In this document: piece by piece, positions 24,647 to 37,684 of the stretch
Position numbering within the stretch: the stretch's first letter is position 1
Layout of the letters: the number at the start of each line of letters is the position of its first letter
Source of the DNA: Pachypanchax playfairii
Lineage: Eukaryota; Chordata; Actinopteri; Cyprinodontiformes; Aplocheilidae
Assembly: GCA_006937955.1 (NCBI GenBank)
Contig: SSNP01000014.1
Coordinates: 811,777-875,776, forward strand
Length of the DNA stretch: 64,000 nt
Direction: 5' to 3'
The notes under the pieces: generated by a model
Databases searched by the model: none
The model's input: only the letters and a program-made list of their open reading frames with translations
What the model was told of the DNA's origin: nothing
Program-made: the position numbers and the translations under genes

Positions 24647-26998
24647 GACAGCTCATTTTTCATCTACGCTGCATTTGGGGAAAATATTTTGCAACTCTGC
24701 ATTTTATCTTTTGTTGTTGTTGTTGTTGTTGTAACTTCAGGCCTCCTTGTAGAATAAAACAGTCTATTATTGGTACATTCCACATCCTGAAACCCACCTC
24801 CCCACAGCCTTAAATTTTATTTTTATTTTACCATTGTCACCTGATTAAAGTGGACCTGTGGTTTTTTTGTATGGTCACTGTCAAACACCATTTTCAAGTT
24901 GTGATCATGAATCTGACAGAAACAAACTCATAATGTTGAAAAGAAATGACACAAATCTATGCCATTTTGTATTTTGGCACAAAAAATTCTGTCACATTTC
25001 AGTAGTTTTTTTTTTTTGGTCTCTCAAACCTACAAACTAAATTTAAATTGACGAGTTTTCTAGTTTTGATTGTGAGCTTTTTGTCATTTTTTTACATAAA
25101 CCATTGCTTGAGGTGACCTGTAAGTCAGATATCATTTGTATTCAGTTTTTCTCTTCTATACCAATAAAATTATGACTTTTACTTGATCACTTTCATTTTT
25201 TACTCCAAGAACAATGTAAATAAGTTGAATTGGAACAAGCACAGATGTCTTCAAACTTTATCTTAAAACAGATCTGATCCATTTAATCAGTAAGGCTGCA
25301 GTTTAGACCCAAATATCAATAAATGATTAAATCTGTTTGTGCAACAGTAAAATGTCCCTTTTAAAACACTGAACATTTAAAAATGTTTGTTTTCTACAAA
25401 CTTTGTTAATATTTTCAGAAAAATACACAAGGCACATTGGATGCAAAATATAAGATTTTTAATCCACAATAAATTATACTCAGTGACCATCTTAGACAGA
25501 AAAAAATAAATATATTCATTTCCAGTGATATTCTCATTGAACTCATAAGCAGACATTGTATTGCATTTAATAAATATGTACCAGCGTCGTGTTTATACAA
25601 TAATTCTGCATCATTTTTGCACATTTTTATATCTTCTGACCACAAACAGCAAGACACAAGCAGCAGTACTCAGGCAGGTTTTAGAACATGGCGACACATT
25701 AGCAATGATACCAAAGATTTGAACTTGAGCCACAGTGGAACCAGAACAAGTGAGTGAAGAGTTTTTTTATCAGAAATTTTGAGAAGTTGGGTTTCTGACC
25801 CGGCCCCCACGGATAGAAGAATGAATAAAGTTCCTATTTCCTACAGAAAGGTCTCTGTATACTGACATCAATATCGCTAAAACATTGTGCTCTGGGACAA
25901 ATACTGGCATTTTAATATCATTCTTCATCTTTCATCACTTGAAACTGAAAAAATTAAATGAAACTAAAAAAATTCCACATCTCCTGTGCTTCCTAATAAT
26001 AAAATCAAGTGTTAAAATGTCTTATTCAGATCTGCAGGACAAATAATGTTGTTTTATTTAATATAAATGTGTCAAGAGAAACACGTCATCTTCAGATTAT
26101 TTACTAAGTGCTAGTCTGAGCTCAATCTCACTTTACTCCCTAAAACAACAAAGAAAATCATTCTAAAGATATATTTGGTTTTTGTTATTATAATGCGGAT
26201 ATGTTTTGAAAAACCAAAATAAAAAAATAAAATAAGACCTTAAAGAAAGATTAGATTTAATTTCGTCTCAAATTAGAGGCTAAAACTAAAAAACTGTGTT
26301 TTAGAATGAGAACAGAAATTGCTAAGAATGCACTTGAGTAACTTTATAAATGTAGGAGTTATCTGGATGAGCTGATTCCACATGAGTCTGAGTCAAAAGA
26401 GGAACCAAAGCAGGATGAATCACGTCTCAAATCAATATCCAGAGAATGTCAGAGATTCTCAACTGTTCCCTCAAATGTTTCGAAAAACCAAGAAATCTAA
26501 TTACGCCATACATCATACCTGAAATATATATTCAAGTTTATCACAAGATGTCAGCTACAGTTTCAGCTAAATGATGACGCTACCAAAACTATGACTGAGT
26601 GTCTCACAAGATGTGCAACTTCTTTAAATTAAGAATATGTACAGAGAAGAATTTGGTTGTTTTTTCCCTGAAATAAAAGCAAAGATTTAAGGCTAAATAA
26701 ATAAATGACATCCTGAAGCAGATTCCACAAGGGTACATTCACTTGGGTTAACGAGAATACTTTCAAAATAAAATTTCACAGGCAGCGCTTGTTTCTCCTC
26801 AATATAAAGAGGAGCAACGGGAGAAGTTGTTTTACAACCAATTGTAGAGTAACAAGCAGCTTTAGTTCATCCACTTTGCCCAGAAGAGAAAAAAAATCTT
26901 TAATTTTTGACAGAATAATTGTTTTAATCATGTCAGTATAGTTTTAAATAACGTTGCACAACAATCACAGGATCATATGGAATTAACAGCATCCTGGG
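24647..26998. other. Tail-to-tail 3' UTR region of srsf9 and sgsm1
   Basis: srsf9 (+) and sgsm1 (-) converge here. The left part is srsf9 3' UTR with a (TTG)n run at 24712-24731 and poly(A) signals at 24753 and 25163. The right part is AT-rich and probably sgsm1 3' UTR, with a minus-strand AATAAA at 26053-26058. There is no coding content. Confidence 0.6.
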
Positions 26999-29900
26999 CT
27001 ACTTGTTTTCTATAAGAGTCTGCACCTTTTGGACCAGGTCTCGGGACTTCATCAAGATTTGCGGGACGTCATGTCGCTCTGCCATTTCTACGTATAATAA
27101 ATGAAACAGTAAAACATCACTACACTGATTTTACTGCAGCATCTGAATTCATCATTTCTCATCTTACCATTGAAGAACTTGATGATGTCTGTGAAGTCCA
27201 TGTTATTTTCCAAAATGATGTCTCTATACATCTCCACGAGAGCCAGAGCAATGAAGAGCACGAAGTGTTCAGAAGAGGTGTGCTTGGCCGCCCAGATAGT
27301 CTCCCACACGGCGAACACGTCATCGTACACCATTTCTGTTTAGAAAAAAAAAAAAAACATCTAATTAACCTTTAAATAACTGGATTCATGCTGAGGGATG
27401 CATTTGATTCATAAACATTACGATTCCAGAATTTCCCCTCCCACCTCTTTTGAAGTCAAGAAGAAACCAGCGATAACAGAAGTAGAAGTGGGTGTAGTCT
27501 CCATTCTGCTGCATCAGTTCAAACAGCTCCGAATCCAGGATCTGTTTTAAAAAGAAACAAACTCTGTAGCTCGTCAGCATGTATATCTCTGTGCAGTCTC
27601 ACTGAATCACAGCAATCTGTTTAACGGGGGTTGTCGTGAGGGGTTTCTGTGGATTGAGCTTAAGTGGGGGGTAACTGTCAGCTATAGAAGGTCTGTACTG
27701 TGGATCAAAAGGAAAGAACTGGAAAAAAGTGGCTGCAAGCAGTGATGGGGAAGCTGAGCAAGTCAGTGGGGCAAAATCACCATGGCAACCTGATTTGATC
27801 ACGTCGAAAATATGACGGTGACTGAAATAAGCGGTTCCTTACAACTTTGGGGGGGGGAGGTTGGAGGTTGAAACAGATGTGTGTCAGAATCAAGAGTGGA
27901 GAAAAATCAACACAGCTGCAGCAAAATATTTATTTGTCATGGTTTTTAACTGGAGATAAAAGACTTTTAAAGAAAAAAAAAAAAANCCCAAAGCATGATG
28001 TTTCCACCCCCATGCTTTACAGTAGGTATTGTGTTCTTTGGATCCAACTCAGCATTCTTTCCCCTCCAAACACGACAAGTTGAGTTTCTACCAAAAAGTT
28101 CTATTTTGGTTTCATCTGACCATATGATGTTCTCCCAATCCTCTTCTGGATCATCCAAATGCTCTCTAGCAAACCGCAGACGGGCCTGGACGTGTCCTGG
28201 CTTCAGCAGGGGGACACGTCTGGCACTGCAGGATTTGAGTCCCTGGCGGCGTAGTGTGTTACTGATGGTAGCCTTTGTTACTTTGGTCCCAGCTCTCTGC
28301 AGGTCATTCACTAGGTCCCTCCGTGTGGTTCTGGGATTTTTGCTCACCGTTCTTGTGATCATTTTGACCCCACGGGGTGAGATCTTGCGTGGAGCCCCAG
28401 ATCGAGGGAGATTATCAGTGGTCTTGTATGTCTTCCATTTTCTAATAATTGCTCCCACAGTTGATTTCTTCACACCAAGCTGCTTACCTATTGCAGATTC
28501 AGTCTTCCCAGCCTGGTGAAGGTCTACAATTTTGTTTCTGGTGTCCTTTGACAGCTCTTTGGTCTTGGCCATAGTGGAGTTTGGAGCGTGACTGTTTGAG
28601 GTTGTGGACAGGTGTCTTTTATACTGATAACGAGTTCACACAGGTGCCATTAATACAGGTAACAAGTGGAGGACCGAGGAGCCTCTTAAAGAAGTTACAG
28701 GTCTGTGAAAGCCAGAAATCTTACTTGTTTGTAGGTGACCAAATACTTATTTTCCACCATAATTTGCAAATAAACTTTTTAAAAATCAGACAATGTGATT
28801 TTCTGGATTTTTTTTCCTCATTTTGTCTCTCATAGTTGAGGTATACCTATGATGAAAATTACAGGCCTCTCTGATCTTTTTAAGTGGGAGAACTTACACA
28901 ATTGGTGGCTGACTAAATACTTTTTTGCCCCACTGTATCTCTGTGCAGTCTCACTGAATCACAGCAATCTGTTTAACGGGGGTTGTCGTGAGGGGTTTCT
29001 GTGGATTGAGCTTAAGTGGGGGGTAACTGTCAGCTATAGAAGGTCTGTACTGTGGATCAAAAGGAAAGAACTGGAAAAAAGTGGCTGCAAGCAGTGATGG
29101 GGAAGCTGAGCAAGTCAGTGGGGCAAAATCACCATGGCAACCTGATTTGATCACGTCGAAAATATGACGGTGACTGAAATAAGCGGTTCCTTACAACTTT
29201 GGGGGGGGGAGGTTGGAGGTTGAAACAGATGTGTGTCAGAATCAAGAGTGGAGAAAAATCAACACAGCTGCAGCAAAATATTTATTTGTCATGGTTTTTA
29301 ACTGGAGATAAAAGACTTTTAAAGAAAAAAAAAAAAAGGACATTTATTACTGAGAATTTGTCTGCAGCAGTTTTTTCACATTATAATTTGCACTTAAATT
29401 GAAGTAGCAGTTTTATACTTAGCAAAAAATACAAACGCAACACTTTTTTGTTTTTGCTCCCATTTTTTATGTGAAGAACTCAAAGGTCTGAAACAGTTTC
29501 CACATACACAAAATAACCATCTGTCTCAAATAATGTTCAAAAATCTGTCTAAATCTGTAATAGTGAGCAGAGATAATCCATCCCACCTCACAGGTGTTCT
29601 AATCAAGATGCTGATTAGACAGCATGATTATTGCACAGGTGCGCCTTAGACTGGATGGATCATCTCTGCAAAGGAGAAGCGCTCACTATTACAGATTTAG
29701 ACAGATTTTTGATCAATATTTGAGACAGATGTATATATATATATATATATATATGTGTCCATTTAGCTTGAACAAAAAAAGTGAATATACCTGTATAAGC
29801 GAACGCATATTTGCAAAGTGAGTATCCATGGCACCCCCATGAGGAAAGTTCTGGTTCATCCTCTTCATCAGTTCAGTGAAGCAGCTGAAAGCCATTGCCT

Positions 29901-32900
29901 CTGTGAAAATCGATCCAACACAACAAGTTTAACAAAGTGTTTGAGGAACCATTCAAAGCTTCCAAGTTTTTACTGACCATCATCCAGAACAACCAGAAGT
30001 GGAGCCAGCAGATCACACATGCCCTGAACATAACCTATATCCAGATGCTGCCACACGTAACTGCAACAGGAAACACATTCTCTTTAAATGTCTCTGTTTG
30101 GAACAAACTGCCCAGATGTTCGGGAGTTAGACGCGTTTACCTGCACATGATATTCCGCAGCTTCTCCAGATTTTCAGGAGTGAAGTACCAAAACGTTCTG
30201 TCGCACCGTCTGACATCTTTGTCGATGCGATGCAGGTTGATCAGGTACATGTCCAAAGTCTCTTGCTTGAGAAATAAAGATAACCATGTTACATGTATGA
30301 CACAAAACTCTTAGAGCTGTTAGTTTTTATCATGCTTACAGAATAGGTTTGCTCTTCTGAGGACTCTTCATTTTTGGTGGCACCTCCCAGATCTGTAGAC
30401 TCTTGTTCTGTTAGTATATTTTCCATCTCTGGCTCATCTTCAGAAAGGCCCAGGTCAGTGCCCTCAGGACTTGTGTTACAAGCTGTGTCCAGATGGTGAT
30501 CTTGGACAAGATTCTCAGATGCCATTTTTTCTCTGTGTGCCAGAGAAACAGGAGGCGCAGCGAGTCCCATCAAAGGTCTGGCTGTGATGTGCTCTGAAGT
30601 CACACATGTTATTCCTGCAGGAATGTCCTCCATTTCCAGAGCAGAGGGAGAATCATCTGAATCCACCATGTCTGGAGATTGCCGTGACGACAGTGAGAGG
30701 CTGCCTCTCGATGCTGACTGCAGAGCATTCAGAACTTGTCTGACTGGTGAATTTGAGCCGGGTTTTTCCAACGGAACCTCTGAAGCTCTTTTGGGTTCAA
30801 CAAAGTCACAAACGCTTGTTTCTGTATTTTCAGTCTTTTTTTCACTTTGTGAGTTGGTGATTTCTCTTGATGGAAAAGGAAAAGATGTTTCTCCTTTTAG
30901 AAAACTGCTTTTATTTGCTTGAAAAGCCAAAGTCTGCCCGAGCGGAGGTGCTTGGAAATATTCATTATGGATCTCCGTTTCCAGCTTCAGAACATTAGTG
31001 TTCTCCGGGGTAGATTTCACATTCATATTTGTATCGACTGCTTTTACAACTTCATGATTCACTTTCTCTTTATTCTTGATTCTAGATGTCTCTGTGGACA
31101 TCATGTGGATTTTGGTCTCCTCGGCTTCTTCACTTTCTAATTGTGTCTCTGATGTCTTCGGTTGAGTTTCCTCCTCCAGAACCGATGGTGTTGCACCTTT
31201 TTCTTCAGATTTACATGTAATGGGGGGGCTGTTTTCTGGCTTGGATCCAGCTGGATTATCACCACTGATGATTTCGGATGTTTTCGTTTGCTGCTGAGAG
31301 GTTGAAGGTTCAGCTGTTGGCTCAGTTGCAGGAAGATCGTCTGAACCTGGATGTTGATTTGACACATCGGTGGAGGAGAAAAACTGTGGGCCATCTGTGA
31401 TCATCCCAAGGTTACTGTGTGGCGTTTCTTCTCCTTCAGCCATGGATTCAGCCTCAACTGACTCAAATACCTTTTAACCCAAAAATAATGGTGAGTAGGT
31501 CAATTATCTTTGTTCCACTATCAGGATGAACTGGTGTTGATGCAACACCGGTTATCTGCATCTATTAGCTCAAATTATGGCTGAACTTTCCCAAAAGTTA
31601 ACCTTTTAACCTTTACCTTATTATTCCATTTAAGACTAGTTAAAAAATAATTTAGAATCATAGTACTATAATTTCTTCTGACCCACTAGAACTGTGTGGT
31701 GGTGTGTTTCTCTGGTTGCATTTTCCATTATTTACAACAAAAAAAAAAATGGTAATATAATTTATTTAATTTTAATTTATTTTTGCTGCAATTTTTGATA
31801 TTCAAAACTCAAAAAATGTGTATCTATAGGAGGAAAGATCTAAAAATGTTTTATTTTGATAAATATATGTATTTTCTAATACTAACACTATACTGTATCG
31901 GGTTTCATTTTGTGTTAACAAAAGGTTAGAAATAGAATAATAATCCTGTACGTGTTTTATTGTGGATGAATTGAATGTGGTTGTTCATACAGAAGACACC
32001 TACCTGTGCACTGCTGCTGGAATCGCTTTGTGAATGGACGTTCTGTTGGTCTGAGCTGCTACTCAGAGACGACTACAACATCACAAGACACAAAAGCAAA
32101 ACCGTGAGAATATTTTTCACTGTGCTATAAATAGTATATGTGTGTGTTACGTGGAAGTTTTTATTGAAAAAAGTCCAAACTTGCATCTGTACTGATGGTG
32201 GAGTCTCGCTGAACGGGCCCTCGCTCCACGCTGGCTCCTGATGAACATCGGGCGAGCGCCTCTGCGTGCTTCTCCCTCTCCCTCTGACGGACGATGACCT
32301 CACAACCCTGCCACTCCTTCATGGTCTGTTCATACATGGCTCGCATCTGCGCGTCAATCTGAACCACAACAAGTGTCTAAATAAAAGATCACAAAACCAT
32401 CGAGGGTGTGTGCACGTATCCTGACACACCAGTAAGAAATACCTCCAGCCTGCAATTCTCGGTCATGTTGAACTGGTAATGACCCAACAGGAAGGGCCAG
32501 ACCTCTTTACGAAGTGTCGGAGCTACGCCGCCAAAATACACAAGCCTGTGTATCTCCTTCTCCCCGTAGGCCTAAAACGTGTTTTTAATATTAATTAACA
32601 TGCAACGAAAAATAATAAATAATTATTTTAGTGATGCTTACGGAGCTGTCCTTGAGGAAACTGGTCCAAACCTCCACGGTGAGGCCCCCTCGAGCATCAC
32701 AGGGTGCATCAGGTTCGATTATAACGGTGTTAACCAGTGCAGAAAGGTGTGTACGGACTGTGGATAAATGACGACAGTATGCAAGCCCTGCAAATAAAAA
32801 AATACGACTGATCATCTTAAACTGTTGGAATATATCAGCTATAATAATGTCCGAAAAAATATTTCTTAAAAATGACACTCACATCCATAAAATGCACGAG

Positions 32901-35900
32901 AGATTATTTGGTGTTTCATTGTATCACAGAGGAGCTTTATAGGAGCCCTGTCAAAGTTGGAAAATGGCAAATTTAGTAAAGTGGAATAATCTGCAGGTCA
33001 CTTCGAGTCAGTCTCTTGGAAACACTTACCTTTCATGATTGCAGCCATTAGGTAGAGAGCCGTCCGAGGAGCCATTCTGTGAGCAGGACGAGCACGAGGA
33101 CTTTCTAGGGGTCGGCTGCCACATATTAACACCCTGATCCATCATCTCCAGGGGCACTGCGGAGCAAAGTATCATTACTGTGGCTCAAATGAGCATAACA
33201 AGCAAGCAAAAGAGGAAAAAAAAGAGATGAAATGCCAACAGATTGAACAAACAGTTCTTCTTCAAAAAAGAAAACAAGATCTGATCATTAAATCTGATGT
33301 AATCTCAATGATTAAGTCGCCACAGAGAGGCAAAAGAGAACAATTAAAGACACTCACTGAACTCCATCTGATTGCCGGGGAAGATTATCCGAAACACATA
33401 ATCAGTTGCTTCATCATCCTCCTTATCTGATACAGAATCACATGAACTGTGTGGACTTCTCTTACGCAGTTTGGGAAAAACCTTTCCCTGGAAGAAGAGC
33501 AGAGTGTTGACGTCTGCTCAGTCAAAGCATATAAATTAAATGATGGAACTCTGCGGACCTTTCCTCTTTGATTCCAGAGTGGTGGGTCCAGCTGGCCATG
33601 AGGTAGGAGGCCAGTCTCAAGGCAGGTGAGAAACTGTAGCAAGTGACCTCCTTTGGGGAAATGCAGAGGAGGTCTCTGGATTCCATCTTGGCTCACCAAA
33701 ACAACTGTCCCACCACAGTTCACTGAACAATTTATAATGATAAAAAACATTTCAAACTGTATCCGAGACCTCTGGGAAACATTATGGTGGACTTGCCCTA
33801 CCTTGCTGATGACAGTGGAGATACACGATCTCCTCCAAACGAATTGTCATAGCATAATCCCAGTAAACACTGACAAAAAACGGGTAAATATGAGGTCAGA
33901 TCAGTACAAATAAGAATGCATTTAGCAATAGATATTGTTCTAACCTCTTTTCAGAGTCTAGCTCTCCAACATTCCCATTCATCAGCTGATTGGGAGTCCA
34001 TTTCAGTGTCATAAGATCTGCTGTTTGATGAAGAGAGAGGTAGCCTGGTATAGCTTCCATTCCATCTTTCTGCAGGCGGAAGCAAATCCTGATAAATCTC
34101 CACATTTCTCAATGGAGCACCATTAGGATCGGTTACATATTTGTAATTACAGAAAACCCATCTTCTATCTCAGAGACCAAACAAACCCACACATAATGGG
34201 GGAAAAGCACAAACCGGCTGGACCAGAACGTTGTTCTTTCCAAATAGAAGCGTGGTTCTGGAGTTTTGGTGGAGTGATTCAACATATTCTCTGACCCACA
34301 GGAGAGGCCGATCATCCATGCTGCCGCTGGACTGTCTCTTCTGGATCTGAGAAAACAGGAGTGCAATGCAGGTTGCCGTTCATTTTCAAAGTAAAGGAAT
34401 GAGTTGTATCCTGATCCTACCAGTGCCGGCCTTCTGGAGGGTGAGTCCTGCCGACAGTGGCCGCTGTGGATCCGATGCCGCTGTACGAGCTCGTCAGCAG
34501 ACGGATCTGTCCAGAAGTGGTCTGCAGTCTTCACTTTAGTGTACTCCAAAGCACAAGGGCCAACTGTAGAACAACATAAGTGGATTTAAAATAGAGTTTT
34601 GAATTATTGATGTGCTAAACTGAAAGTTTGCGCAATCAGAAAATGTACCTAATAAAGATGCAAGTATTGGTCCATCCACAGGATCCATCAGCATGGCTCC
34701 TTTATCATAGAATGTACTAAAATAAAAAGTAATAACACAACATACATGTGAAGGTTTATAAGTATCTGCAAAAACTTGTACTTTATTTTCCCAGTCCCTA
34801 AAGAAACTAGACTTACATTAATCAGCTTCAAGCTAAATAAACAAATAAATGCACTAATTATTATGAAATGATTGAAATGATACCTGCTGTTTTCCACCAA
34901 GTACAAAACAATCTTGTCCAGGAGTTTCTCCATTAAAGCTGTTCGAATCCACAGGTGTTTCAGCGCCTGCGGAGGGAGGTTGGGCAGCTTGGACATTCGG
35001 CTGCGCTCGTGACTCAGGGAGGAATTGTTCTGTTTGCTAAACAACAAAAACAAAAAGAACTGAAACACTTGCAGAAAACATGAGTGTCAATGCAAAACTA
35101 GAGTTTGGGGTATTTCTTTTGAACTTTTGTTTTCCTAAGAATGATTACAAGTTACATATTTAGACAACAAAAAAAATAAAATAAATAAAAAGCTTTTCTT
35201 ATCTATTTTGGGTCAGAAATGTAAATAAATAATGGGATTTAATGTCATCTTTGTAGAGTGTTACACCCTAAACACCTGATGTGATTTTGTGGTCAAGTTG
35301 TCAACAGCAACAACACTTTCCCGCAAAAGTTTGAACTTTTATCTGCAAAACTTGAGCTGGGAGGTGCTGATTAAACCTTCAATCGCCTCTCGCCGTGTAG
35401 GAGACCTTTTACCTGTTTTCAATAAGCTGCTCCAGCTCCTGCACCTTGCGACAGAGATCCTCTGCAGGAGAAAAGCTCTTTGCCACCTTCATGAACAGCG
35501 CCGCCACCTTATTACTGCACAGCAGGCCCGCAATACGACGTTTCAACCCATGTAGCACGCACGCCTCCACGACGGCTAAACATACAATCACAAGGTTATT
35601 ATTTCACTTAAATACTCAATTCCATCTAGCTTTTGTATTTTTCATGCCTTTTTAATAACAAAACGTGAAGGGCGAGCGCAGGTGGCATAAGTAGAAACAG
35701 GCTGAAATCAACACTGTCTATGGTTGCTAGGATATGAGAGAGGTGAATCACATATGTCTCATTTCTTGTTAGTATCAACACCTCTGAAAAGTGTCAGTCT
35801 GTTTTAACATGCAGCGTACGTCACTTTTTCATCCAGTCACCTTATAAAATTACAATTAAATATGTTTGTTGTGGTATACAACTTATTACAGAGGCATGCA

Positions 35901-35930
35901 AAGTAACAAACATTCTAATAGGGCTGACAT

Positions 35931-35962
<32 letters not shown>

Positions 35963-37518
35963 ATGTGTTTTTTTTCCCCAATATGAATGTTTAAATGAAT
36001 TTATTTACCCTCAACCTATTTATACGTCATGTTTTGTAGTCATTAATGTGTAATATTACTCTCCACGTTACAGAAGGAAAAAATTTTTTTTACCACAGAA
36101 GGATATTATGTGGCTGCTGTCTGCATGAACGAATTTCCTCGTTACTGCTTCCTCCATAATCTGTTTCACCTGGATGAGAGAAGTGCACGATGAAACAACA
36201 ACAACAGAGATGGGACGATAACACAATGAGTAAACAATGAGGGGATTTATCGCAGGAGCTAATGGTGAAGCAGCTGCATCATCTCTTCTGAATACAAACA
36301 AATTTGAAAGAATTGCGCATACAGGATGAGAATATGGAAATTGTCCTGAATGACTTCATTTAACCTCAGCGTGACCCTTTGCTGCTTCCATGTACAAAGC
36401 TAATTTAAGCTATTTAGCTTTCTTTCCCCTCATAAGCTTTTATAATTAGGTTTTTCTCAAGATGGGCTTTTTATTTGACTGTGAATGCATACTCAGATCT
36501 TCTATAAAGATTATTTGTTCTTTTAGTTTTTCTCAAATTAAAGCTTTAGCATGAAATGTGTTGATGTGTGCAGAAAGTAATTTTAACACCTCATAAGACT
36601 TAGACTCTGAAAATACTGCATATATTTTCATTTGTGCATTTAAATTCATCTATATTTTTTCCTGTCTCGTTTTCATATTCCTCGTCATCTCAGTCAAAAC
36701 GTTAAAACAAAACAAACACTACAGTTTGATCAGGGTCAATTGTATGTTTATGTATCTTTATTAGAAATCTACATACTTAATGTGATGCTCTGTACTATAT
36801 TTTTGGAGCACACAAAAAATCCAGTTCAGATCAATCTGAGTAGTTTGAGGTTAGTTAACATGCAAATTCTGATTGCCATTTTTATCAACCAGTATATCAC
36901 AACTATACAGCCCCTCCCTGGTGCAGAGTCTGAGCTACAGGAGACATGGATTTCTTCTTTATTTTTTTTATGAGAAGCAATGAGTCACAGGTGAGGCTGA
37001 GCAAAAAGTCTGCAGGCTCGCCTAACAAACACTAAAACCTCCTGTTTCTCTGAGAGTCACTGCAGTTTGGGTGTAAGATGTGCTCTCTGTGGAGGCAAAC
37101 ACAGTTTGAATCATGCAGCTGTTAGAAGTGTTGAGCAATCACTGTAAAAACAGATGGCAAGGTCACACCAATGAAGGTGAATTTTCATAGAAATTCTTAT
37201 TTTTATTATTTGCCATAATCAGACTAAATTATAGGGTATGGAAATAAATGTGTACCTGACACATATGTGTAGGTTTCTCCACCGGTTTCAAATAATCACC
37301 ATAATCGTCATCATTATCATCACCATCATCGTCATCACCTTTATTTTACGCCTGCTCACGAGCAGTCAGAGTCACACTCTGTGCACTTTCACTGCAGCTT
37401 AGAATAACGGGTTTTTTTCCCCATAGAAGATAAACGACCAGTTTTTATCTCAAATAGGCCTGTGGCACTGTTAAACCCGAATAGAGGCGTACACACACAC
37501 ACGCACGCTCTCTCTCTT

Positions 37519-37550
<32 letters not shown>

Positions 37551-37684
37551 GCGGATACACACACACAGCCTCTGGCAAACATGAACAGAGATCAGTGTGA
37601 TTAAAAAAAAAACACACAAACCTCCTTCTTCACATTTCGCAGCAGTTTCTGACGCGTCTCGGCCTCTGTCACGGGAGAAAACAT
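26999..37684 (-). CDS. sgsm1: Small G-protein signaling modulator 1 (RUN and TBC domains)
   Basis: Twenty-four coding exons, in transcript order: 37622-37684, 36094-36169, 35413-35575, 34884-35036, 34649-34716, 34421-34563, 34215-34346, 33945-34069, 33802-33869, 33559-33722, 33358-33487, 33030-33156, 32883-32947, 32642-32787, 32443-32571, 32185-32358, 32004-32072, 30340-31470, 30141-30265, 29978-30060, 29791-29900, 27445-27541, 27168-27335, 26999-27087. Total 3798 nt, 1265 residues. The N-terminal RUN domain (about 35-190) starts EVKQIMEEAVTRKFVHADSS. The C-terminal TBC RabGAP domain has the arginine finger IDKDVRR (1056-1062) and glutamine finger YVQ (1094-1096), so it should be catalytic. 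SGSM proteins act on Rab/Rap signalling, mainly in neurons. The intron after 32185 is GC-AG. Exon 18 (377 codons) is acidic, Ser/Thr-rich and apparently disordered. The C-terminus LVQKVQTLIENK and the central ERAPIKLLCDTM favour SGSM1 over SGSM2. Confidence 0.93.
27584..27985. repeat. Direct repeat, copy 1 (empty-site allele)
   Basis: This 402-bp block reappears at 28936-29337, offset 1352, with no difference that I could find, including the poly-G and poly-A run lengths. It starts exactly at the TA used by the Tc1 element and ends at the single N at 27986. Confidence 0.95.
27986..27986. other. Single unknown base marking a contig join
   Basis: One N follows a run of 13 A and precedes sequence in the middle of the Tc1 transposase. 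It marks a join between two pieces rather than a single unread base. Confidence 0.9.
27987..28935 (-). mobile_element. Tc1-like DNA transposon, truncated at an assembly break
   Basis: A minus-strand transposase frame starts at 28572 (MAKTKELSKDTRNKIVDLHQ). It contains the paired-type helix-turn-helix region and the first catalytic block WSDETK, reads without a stop for about 195 codons, and is cut at the N at 27986 inside HGGGNIMLW. The right terminal inverted repeat ends at 28935 (GCCCCACTG) and abuts the TA target. The C-terminal half of the transposase and the left terminal repeat are missing from the assembly. The open frame suggests a recent insertion in sgsm1 intron 21. Confidence 0.93.
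28936..29337. repeat. Direct repeat, copy 2 (filled-site flank)
   Basis: Matches 27584-27985 throughout, as far as I could compare by eye, and lies immediately right of the Tc1 terminal repeat, starting with the TA target dinucleotide at 28936-28937. It continues into unique intron sequence after the poly-A run. Confidence 0.95.
29410..29755. mobile_element. MITE-like Tc1/mariner derivative with a 50-bp hairpin
   Basis: The left part (AATACAAACGCAACACTTTT, GTTTTTGCTCCCATTTTT) matches the terminal repeat of a common fish Tc1/mariner family. 29519-29568 and 29681-29730 are inverted repeats with about 48 of 50 matches and a 112-bp loop. The right outer end is replaced by (TA)n at about 29733-29752. 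There is no transposase. Confidence 0.75.
35931..35964. repeat. (AAAT)n microsatellite
   Basis: A run of AAAT units in sgsm1 intron 2. Confidence 0.9.
37490..37566. repeat. (CA)n/(CT)n microsatellite
   Basis: Alternating CA and CT tracts about 60 bp inside sgsm1 intron 1. On the transcript strand they read as GT/GA repeats just after the donor at 37621. Confidence 0.85.

Noticed and set aside
32883..33030. A 39-bp ultra-short intron in sgsm1, using the acceptor at 32991
   Set aside because: It was needed only if the exon 33030-33156 was read in a different frame. In the correct frame (PRKSSCSSCSQNGSSDGSL, then GCNHE) the ordinary 82-bp intron joins in phase as ERAPIKLLCDTM.
26999..37684. 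Assignment as SGSM2
   Set aside because: MVYDDVFAVWETIWAAKH, ISTDSSLSSSSDQQN-type linker sequence and the prodh/12q24-22q11 neighbourhood favour SGSM1, though the two are close paralogues.
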